Assembly: GCA_021307315.1 (NCBI GenBank)
Contig: JAJSPD010000059.1
Location: 62,001 to 126,000, forward strand
Length of the DNA: 64,000 bases
Direction of reading: 5' to 3'
Source of the DNA: Bisporella sp. PMI_857
Lineage: Eukaryota; Ascomycota; Leotiomycetes; Helotiales; Helotiaceae
In this document: piece after piece, positions 57,925-64,000 of the stretch
Layout: the number at the start of each line of letters is the position of its first letter
How positions within the stretch are numbered: the stretch's first letter is position 1
Program-made: the position numbers and the translations under genes
Notes under the pieces: generated by a model
Databases searched by the model: none
Seen by the model: only the letters and a program-made list of their open reading frames with translations
What the model was told of the DNA's origin: nothing

Positions 57925-58406
57925 TTAGAAGCAATTGACACTATAGCTCTGGAAGCGCCCCAGCAAACAAGTTCCATCAACGGTCGTAGCATCAATTGCA
58001 GAACCGCCGCAATTTAACCCTGTGTAAATGGTTGCGGTGCATCCACTTTCACCAGCTTGAAAAAACCAAACCAGGAGTTAGCGATAGTCGAGTAAGAGAA
58101 TAAAAAATATATACACATGCTTCAGACCTGGCGAAACTTACAAGTGAACCAAGTAAAGCTGCGGGGAGGGATCCATCACTGCGACCAACAATGTTGAGGC
58201 AAGCACGCCCCCCTGCGGCTTGGGTGGCCTAGTTGTTATCGTTAATTCTGACGTGCAATTTGGGACCAAAAGGTGTTGTATCGAGTAGGTGAACTAACGT
58301 AGCTGTCACCTCCACAATTGTTTGCCCAATTTATCCAGACCTTCCAAGCGGATGCGGTTTGGACTGAGAGAGCTAGGAGGGGAAGTGTAAAGAGCGTAGG
58401 CTTCAT
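57925..58406 (-). CDS. Small secreted cysteine-rich protein
   Basis: Three exons (58299-58406, 58150-58228, 57925-58055) give 105 aa. A signal peptide (MKPTLFTLPLLALSVQTASA) precedes a mature part with six cysteines: NNCGGDSY, RACLNIVG, SGCTA, LNCGGSA, GTCLLG and VNCF. The reading frame at the second intron is uncertain: the best donor (GTAAGT at 58136-58141) leaves exons out of phase by one base, while GTTCAC at 58144-58149 fits. A missing base near 58056 is the other option. The family resembles small secreted proteins of plant-associated fungi that share C-x-x-x-I-x-G...C-x-x-x-x-Y...C-G. It may be an effector; no function is known. Confidence 0.65.
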
Positions 58407-58613
58407 TTTGCTTCTGCTGATGTACAAAGTGAGTTTCTCCTCTAGGTGGATTTCTCTTCCTTTTGGTGGGCTAGGTTTAACAGATGTAAGGGCTCTGCTT
58501 CTCTCCAGCAAACTCTTGGAAGCTTGATGGCCTTTATAGACGTTTTCCAGCTTCGGAAGTTTTCTTATTGAAGTTTTCTCAGGAATGCGACGTTGCATCT
58601 CTTAGGAATGCAG

Positions 58614-58750
58614 TGTTGTATCTATCAGCAGTATGTCCGTATCAGTACATACACGAGCTCAACTGCCCACCTTAATAATGCTTTCCCAGGATTGTAGAAT
58701 TGTATCTCTGAGCGGTATATCCGTGTCAGTACATACACGGCCTCAGCTGC
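58614..58750 (+). repeat. Degenerate direct repeat, period about 84 bp
   Basis: The segment TATC(C)GT(A/G)TCAGTACATACACG occurs at about 58631 and 58715 with flanking matches (TTGTATCT, CTCA(A/G)CTGC). Confidence 0.7.
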
Positions 58751-58878
58751 TTATTTCTGTAGAGCTGAAATACGTAATTTTCATGATACCCCTGTAACAG
58801 CTTCCCTTTTACTGCGTTATAGCTCCGAGACATGACAGTGGTTAATATCATAACCGCCGCAAATACAAAAGATTTTAC

Positions 58879-58945
58879 CCAACCGACATCCCTGAGAGGC
58901 GAATATCCCGTAGACATTGCTAAGTTGCGAAAATCTCAAGACTGG
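58879..58945 (+). repeat. Dispersed segment B, copy 2
   Basis: Counterpart of 25841-25905. Confidence 0.55.
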
Positions 58946-59929
58946 ATAATCGAATCACTTTCCAAATTTGGGAGTTTCCAATTTGAACCTAAGTCTTTCA
59001 TTGGCATGTGCATTCTTACTACATGGGCGAACCTGGGTCAAGGAAGCTGTGGATAGGCTCTCATTATTGTCGCTTGCGTGGATGTAATTAAGCTCAGTCA
59101 AGCCTTCTGATCATGAGTTCTAATTTGGGGTCCGGGGTCAGTAGCGAATGGTGGTAACAGCCCTCTGAAATCAGAGCCAATCAGAGTGGTTGGGGATTCG
59201 GGAGCTAGACTCATCGAGCTTGGCAGTATGCGTTGGACATCCTATCAAATTTCGCTGGTAAATGTAACTCCGTTTCTTCCCCAGGGTCGATTTTAATATC
59301 CATTTTGCCTATGCTGAAATGCTTAAATTCCGTCAAATTCGACGATTGAACCCGACCGAGTGGGACGATAGCGGGGTTGCCTTCAAGATATGTCCACATT
59401 GAGATAGGCAAGAACACTAAGAAGTAGTGTAGAGTCGCATACGAAGCCCGTCTCAACAATCATTCCGCCACCTCGGCAGGTATAGCCCGAAGCCAGTCAG
59501 CAAAATACTCGGAGGAAAGGCCGCTGGAGGTAAGATTCTCCGGGAACCGGAGTGCAAGCAGCATTCTACTGCCATCCAGTGGCCAGAGCGAGTCTCTCAG
59601 AGACTCGTGGCTTGGTGAACCTATTTAGTGGTGTGATATTGTCCCAACCTGCTGGTGGTACTCAATCGGATGTTTGGTCACGATTTGATAGACTTGAGCA
59701 GTATTTTGAGGGGGCTTGTCACGTTCGTAAAGATGAAGTGAGTTTAAGTCTGCCGTGAAATCTTTCCCAAGGCGCTATTTTTGGACAGAAAGTTGTATGT
59801 TTCTTGGGAATCGCTCCTCTGACCTTAAGTGCAGGTGAAGAGGTAGTGGATACCGTTCGTCGGCAATGCCTTAAGGCGAAGTGGGACTGGTTTCTGCGAT
59901 ACATGTGGGCATAGAGATCGCCCCCGGAG

Positions 59930-60033
59930 TATTGTTTCTTACGGCCAAGAAGTTTAAGCTCAATAGTCAGGGCATTTGTGAAGAAATAGTGTCCGACACC
60001 ATTTGCCTCAATGCCAAAAGGGCAGGCAGCCAA
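59930..60033 (-). pseudogene. Short-chain dehydrogenase fragment
   Basis: The minus-strand frame reads MAACPFGIEANGVGHYFF then TNALTIELKLL, matching the NAGVMACP...GxxxNxxGHFxxTNLL region of retinol-dehydrogenase-like SDRs, with several residues lost. No catalytic Y-x-x-x-K follows. Confidence 0.4.
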
Positions 60034-60283
60034 TAACTATGTCATGTGATATTGTCGCTCCTAACAAATGGCGCTATCGCACGTTTTTGAAGAGATTTTA
60101 AACAATACTTAAAGCATTGCCCATATTTAAGGGCCCCAGTATTACAAAAAACAAGTAAAAGGCTTAAAATAAATAAAAGTAAACTTTTACCATAGGGTAG
60201 TTTATTGTCACGTGTTGTGTTCTCGCTTAGAAAGACTCGCGTGATCTACAAATAAATACTTCGATAATCTAAAATACCTTCAC

Positions 60284-60334
60284 TCCTTAGTTTAGTATTC
60301 TCGTAATAGAGCAGTTCTATTAGCCGCCCTTCCA
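60284..60334 (+). repeat. Dispersed segment A, copy 2
   Basis: Counterpart of 25683-25733. Confidence 0.55.
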
Positions 60335-60768
60335 GATCCAGGAATTGGATTCGTGACATTTATTGTTAAAAAATTAAAGCTAGTAAAAAGTGAAAAATAT
60401 ATTACCAGCCGCAGGATCCTTGGCATGAATAACAACGAGGCTCTGTACGTGGCGTACTGGGCTGCAAGGCGATTGCCAATAACACAATTTTCGCAATTAA
60501 GAGTTGTGCTGGGTTGTAAGGCTATTCTACAGGCTGATTTGAATGGCCCCCCCTGTGATTGGTTAAGTTGTGAGGTATGGTAAAACACGTCACCGTACAT
60601 AGAAGTTTTCGGCATAGCCTCATTTAAAAGCCACACTCCACTAGTGCATATTATATCGCTGCTTTTTTTCTCGTGTTTAACTCTAAGTTGTGAGCACCGT
60701 CATTGATCTGCTCCAAAACGCATACATTTACTCTCTGATATTGGAACATATATAACACTAGTTCTAAA

Positions 60769-62341
60769 ATGTCCTTTGGGTATTCCATTGGAGATTTTAT
60801 AGCAGGGGCTAATTTGTGCTATACATTCAGCAAGTCTATCTCCGGGACTGATTGTGCATCCGAAGAATGCCGAGAAGCCCTTACTGAGCTAGGCCATTTA
60901 CAGCATATGTTTTTCCAAGTAGGTCGTTGGACCACGAATCCAAAATTGGCAAGCGAAACCGCAAACGCAGCCGCGTACCTAGTCATTTCGTCTATCCAAT
61001 TAATTAGAGGCTTTCTAGACAGGACAAAAGAGCTCCGTGAGAAACTGCTCTCTGGTCGAGGCTCAAATGCTTTTTCAGATAAATTTCAACGAGTAAACTG
61101 GGCTCTTTTTAAACGGGAAGAATGGAAGTGCTTAAAGGACACTCTTCAGGAAAAAAGGGCGAGTATATCGCTGCTCCTTGATAGCGCTCGATTGTAAGTA
61201 GTGCTATTACCGATGAGCTTATCTGCACTGAAAAGCTGACAGTGTAACGGTGAGGAGCATTTGCCTCAACGTATAGAAAAATTTCTGGTGGTTGCTAGCG
61301 ATATCCCCTTGGATCTTCCTGGTTCTCTTTCTGTTGACAGTACACATGATGAAAAAGTAAATGATAAGGGCATCGAGAACCAAAAAGGAGCTGCGGTTCA
61401 AGTAGAAACGGGGCCAACAGACTCGGAGCGAAGCCATGGAAGAAGTGATGCACATTTTTCTAAAGACAGCAATACAAGCTCTCCAGACGTTGGCCTGGAG
61501 GCTGAAGAGACTCACGAAGAAGTAGGGCTATTTACTCGGTTCGAGAGGTTTCTTCAAGCACAGCGGCGGAAGGAAGTACACGATTCTCACATGATAGATG
61601 CTCTTGAGTCTCTTCTTAAGAAATACAGTCTTTCTAAGGATAAGGATAAACCTATCAAGTTTAAAGATGCAGTTGGTCGAAAATTCACTTTTCCATTCGA
61701 TATTTGTGCTACATGGGCAGTAAGTATCAAAATATATTATCCTCAATATTATATACTTACTTTACCAACAGGGCATGGAAGAGCTTATCAGACAAGCGTT
61801 TATGCACGTTGATGTCCTTGGACCGCATGTCGCTGATGGGCACTATGACTTAATTGGCCCTAATGGCGAAATAATACTGCCTCAAGTGTGGGAAACCATG
61901 ATTGAACCAGATTGGAGCATAAGTATGCACATGTGGCCAATGCCAGAAAAACCGCCTCCGTCACCTCCCAAAACTGGACATAGACATGCCTCAGCTTTGC
62001 ATGAGAACACGCCTCCTCGTACACGACCTCAGCATGGACATAGACATGCTTCAGCTTTGCATGAGAACACGCCCCCTCGTACACGACCTCAGCATGGTCA
62101 GGAGTCCAATAATGCAGAATATCCACCTCCACATTTACCTCCAAACACTCATTATGACTAGGAATCTGATAAGCTAGGAAAGTCGTCATCACTTTCGCCC
62201 GCAGAAACTCGGTATAGCCATGAATTCGATAAGCCAGAGAAGCCATTTTTACCTTCAATTCTAAAAAATCGGCATAGCCAGGGATCTGATAAGCCCCCCA
62301 AAGATAAATGGAAGCCTTGGTTAAGGAAACATGATCTATAG
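60769..62341 (+). CDS. Protein with fungal N-terminal helical domain and ubiquitin-like domain
   Basis: The first exon (60769-61193) encodes a helical N-terminal domain (MSFGYSIGDFIAGANLC, ALFKREEWKCLKDTL) found at the start of many fungal signalling and STAND-like proteins. A second block (about 61243-61719) is Ser/Glu-rich with a helix, and a third (61772 on) completes the ubiquitin-like domain: IKFKDAVGRKFTFPFDICATW, then GMEELIRQAFMHVD and GEIILPQVWETMIEPDW. The intron 61720-61771 is clear. The first intron is out of phase by one base with all canonical acceptors; one extra G at the donor (61194) would cure it. The tail has a duplicated 20-residue unit, then an in-frame TAG (62159-62161), then coding-like sequence to a TAG at 62341. 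The ubiquitin-like domain type is common in fungal proteins of unknown function. Confidence 0.75.
61977..62096 (+). repeat. 60-bp tandem duplication in the coding tail
   Basis: Two near-identical 60-bp units (61977-62036, 62037-62096) encode a His/Pro/Arg-rich 20-residue repeat. Confidence 0.95.
62159..62161 (+). other. In-frame TAG in the ubiquitin-like-domain gene
   Basis: Flanked by HYD and ESDK; the parallel position in the preceding repeat reads HGQES, so CAG to TAG is the likely origin. Confidence 0.6.
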
Positions 62342-62439
62342 GGCAAAATGCGGGCCCGCGCCTAGGGCAGGTTGGGGGAACCTTGCGCAACTATGTATTT
62401 CACAACTTTGTAAACATAATATTAACCGATCTCTTTCCG

Positions 62440-63170
62440 TTTAATGAGATTGTGCTGAAGTGGGCTTGGTGCTGCCATCTTCCCGGTTTACTTCCGCTCC
62501 TTCATCAAGAAGATGTATTACTGCCTTCTCAATGTCGGTGTCATATATCTATTGCCTTAAATATCGACTGAATTCACCCTCATAATATTAATCCTATGGT
62601 CGCACTGCCGCTTCTGATGTAGTTGCTTCTTGGATAGCAACAGGCCGGGTTTGGCGTTCAGCGTAGCTCTAAGACTGCGGATAAATTTTGCCATGATCAT
62701 CTGGAGCATCTCTTGCCGCATAGGCTAGGAGTGGTATGTCATTGACATCCGCATCTGCAGCTTAAGCGCCATGATCAATGAAACACTTAAGGATGCTAAT
62801 ATTCCCATCCGAGAATGCAGTGGCAAGAGGCCAGCGACCCAACTAGGTATTGGTGGAATTGCTACGGTTCATGTCTGCGCCAGCATTGCCAGGAGTTCGA
62901 CCATGGCAATACTCTTCCCACTGACTGCTCCCAAAAGCGGTGCCGTCTCCCCACATATATCGACCCCCGCCCTAGCCTGGCTTGGCTCCCCGGCAACCTT
63001 GACATGTGATGCTGGGCGATGTGGCGGAGAATTCGACCGCCCGATGCTTCTTTCAGCCGACTAGGATCGACGGGGGGCACAACGAGGTCGAGAAGTTCGG
63101 CGGTATCGAGTTGCATCACCAGTTCTGCTGCATAGTTGAACATTGCTCCAACCGCGTGCATTGTCTCAAC
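62440..63170 (-). pseudogene. Ankyrin-repeat gene relic
   Basis: On the minus strand, in shifting frames: DICGETAPLLGAVSGKSIAM, then GRWPLATAFSDGNISILKCF followed by IDHGA, then AVIHLLDEGAEVNREDG. These match ankyrin units (G-x-T-P-L-x-x-A...V-x-x-L-L-x-x-G-A). There are at least two stops and frameshifts, so this is not translated as a whole. Confidence 0.65.
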
Positions 63171-63561
63171 AGTTTGATATTCTTCGGTCTTACGGCAGCT
63201 TCAAACAGTCTCAATTCAAAAGTGAGTGTCGTAGGCGCCTCTACTAATCCGCAAGGTAATTACTCAATGATGACTACAGATACTAAAGTGTAACTACATC
63301 AATATGATCCATATATTCTACTGTGTCTGCGGTTAGCATATTAACTTGTCAAGCTAAGTTTTCGGTTGAGCGACCAAGGCAGATTTGCTAGCTGGTACAA
63401 CATGGCAGATAGACGGCGCATAGAATAGGTTGCATGTGCTTGTTACCGCCCATAACACTACACTCAAGTTAGACTTAGGAAACTATTACGAATTCTCCTA
63501 CTCGGCAGTGAAAGCCTATTTTTCTAGCGTTGTTCTCTCTTTTCTTTCCATTAAATAATTA
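63171..63561. other. Intergenic
   Basis: 3' flank of the CorA-type gene. Nothing else seen. Confidence 0.4.
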
Positions 63562-64000
63562 CTATGCATTTAATGTTCCAATTCTCTCGCGTTTCTTTAA
63601 TGTAGAATACATCTTCATAACCTTAAGAACAAACTTCTTAAGCGCAGCAACAAACACTATTCCAACAGCAGTCAAAGTAAGCGGTACAGCCGCAGCCCAG
63701 AAAATCCAAAATTTTCCAGATGTAGGACCAAAAAGTCCTTCCATTCCCAGTATAGTAGCAACAGTCGAAGCGGGTACAAAAATGGCTGCAAACAGAGTTA
63801 GGCGAGTGATTCCTTTGCTCTCCTCAAGCCCTTGTTTTGCCGCTCCAATAGCCACTAGTGTGGTTAAAAGGTTGATATTTTTGTCAATTCGAGTTTCAGT
63901 CTGCTGGAAGGCACACTGCAGGTATTTGAAATCTTGCTCTAGGGCTTTCGTCATCTCAGACTCTGGAGCACCGGAATGAGGATGCCATGATTTTTGCCCG
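63562..64000 (-). CDS. CorA-type Mg2+ transporter-like protein, C-terminal part
   Basis: The frame is open from the window's right edge to a TAG at 63562, so the gene continues beyond the window. It shows a helical stalk (EMTKALEQDFKYLQC, TETRIDKNINLLTTLVAI), then QGLEESKGITRLTLFAAIFVP entering the first membrane span, TILGMEGLFG at the pore loop, and a second span FWIFWAAAVPLTLTAVGIVF. The order fits CorA. The hallmark GMN is GME here, so transport is uncertain; fungal CorA-like proteins of this branch often vary at this motif. A short basic tail follows. Confidence 0.85.
   Translation of the reverse strand, partial: GQKSWHPHSGAPESEMTKALEQDFKYLQCAFQQTETRIDKNINLLTTLVAIGAAKQGLEESKGITRLTLFAAIFVPASTVATILGMEGLFGPTSGKFWIFWAAAVPLTLTAVGIVFVAALKKFVLKVMKMYSTLKKRERIGTLNA

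Larger units (their letters stand above)
58407..60768. other. Gene-poor stretch with repeats
   Basis: No intact gene. It holds a degenerate tandem repeat, copies of dispersed segments B and A, an SDR relic, and a coding-like minus-strand frame at 59211-59530 (MWTYLEGNPAIVPLG) that I cannot assign. A perfect 19-bp hairpin (CGAGTCTCT C AGAGACTCG) lies near 59585-59605. Confidence 0.4.

Noticed and set aside
38738..62341. TAG reassigned to glutamine in this organism
   Set aside because: Two TAGs replace likely Gln, but the secreted protein at 33414 and the CorA-type gene at 63562 seem to end at TAG. Single CpA mutations explain the data better.
1..64000. tRNA, rRNA and CRISPR features
   Set aside because: No cloverleaf-compatible T-loop sequences, rRNA-like blocks or regularly spaced repeats with unique spacers were noticed when reading both strands.

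Overview
The window reads as genomic DNA of a filamentous ascomycete (Pezizomycotina). The signs are short introns of about 46-60 nt with GT-AG ends and CTAAC-like branch sites, many HET-domain sequences, an asco-laccase, a cutinase, a PTH11-type rhodopsin-domain protein, Kex2-type sites in secreted proteins, and long gene-poor stretches holding decayed transposon and gene fragments. All splice models below were derived by hand by requiring reading-frame closure. No database search was possible.

Layout. 0-6.7 kb: an LTR-like sequence and decayed sequence, including a chromodomain relic. 6.7-23.5 kb: a run of better preserved genes: a rhodopsin-domain membrane protein (+), then on the minus strand a berberine-bridge-type FAD oxidase, a conserved protein with an SH3-like segment, a MACPF-like plus jacalin-lectin fusion, and an asco-laccase. 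23.5-38.7 kb: a large multi-pass membrane protein (damaged), a cutinase, a LINE RNase H relic, a secreted protein with KREA/RREA sites, and a beta-lactamase-fold serine hydrolase. 38.7-48.5 kb: a HET/NB-ARC/TPR protein of the fungal NLR type, an unassigned 225-aa protein, a HET relic, and a 1485-aa Ser-rich repeat membrane protein. 49-64 kb: a second LTR-like copy, a kinase relic, an intact HET protein, a CorA-like membrane protein, a six-cysteine secreted protein, a protein with a ubiquitin-like domain, an ankyrin relic and the end of a CorA-type transporter running off the right edge.

Theme. One NLR-type protein, one intact HET protein, two HET fragments, a ubiquitin-like-domain protein, an ankyrin relic and a pore-former-like lectin fusion lie within about 47 kb. 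This resembles an accessory region rich in nonself-recognition (heterokaryon incompatibility) genes. Secreted enzymes (laccase, cutinase, FAD oxidase) and small secreted proteins fit a plant-associated or saprotrophic life, which is inference.

Two damage patterns matter for anyone using the annotation. (1) Five or more coding frames are broken by what look like single-base losses in short homopolymers; restoring one base per site closes the whole gene model each time. (2) Four in-frame stops (three TAG, one TAA) each fit a CpA-to-TpA or TpG-to-TpA change, the context of repeat-induced point mutation. The first pattern may be assembly error. The second is better explained as real mutation.
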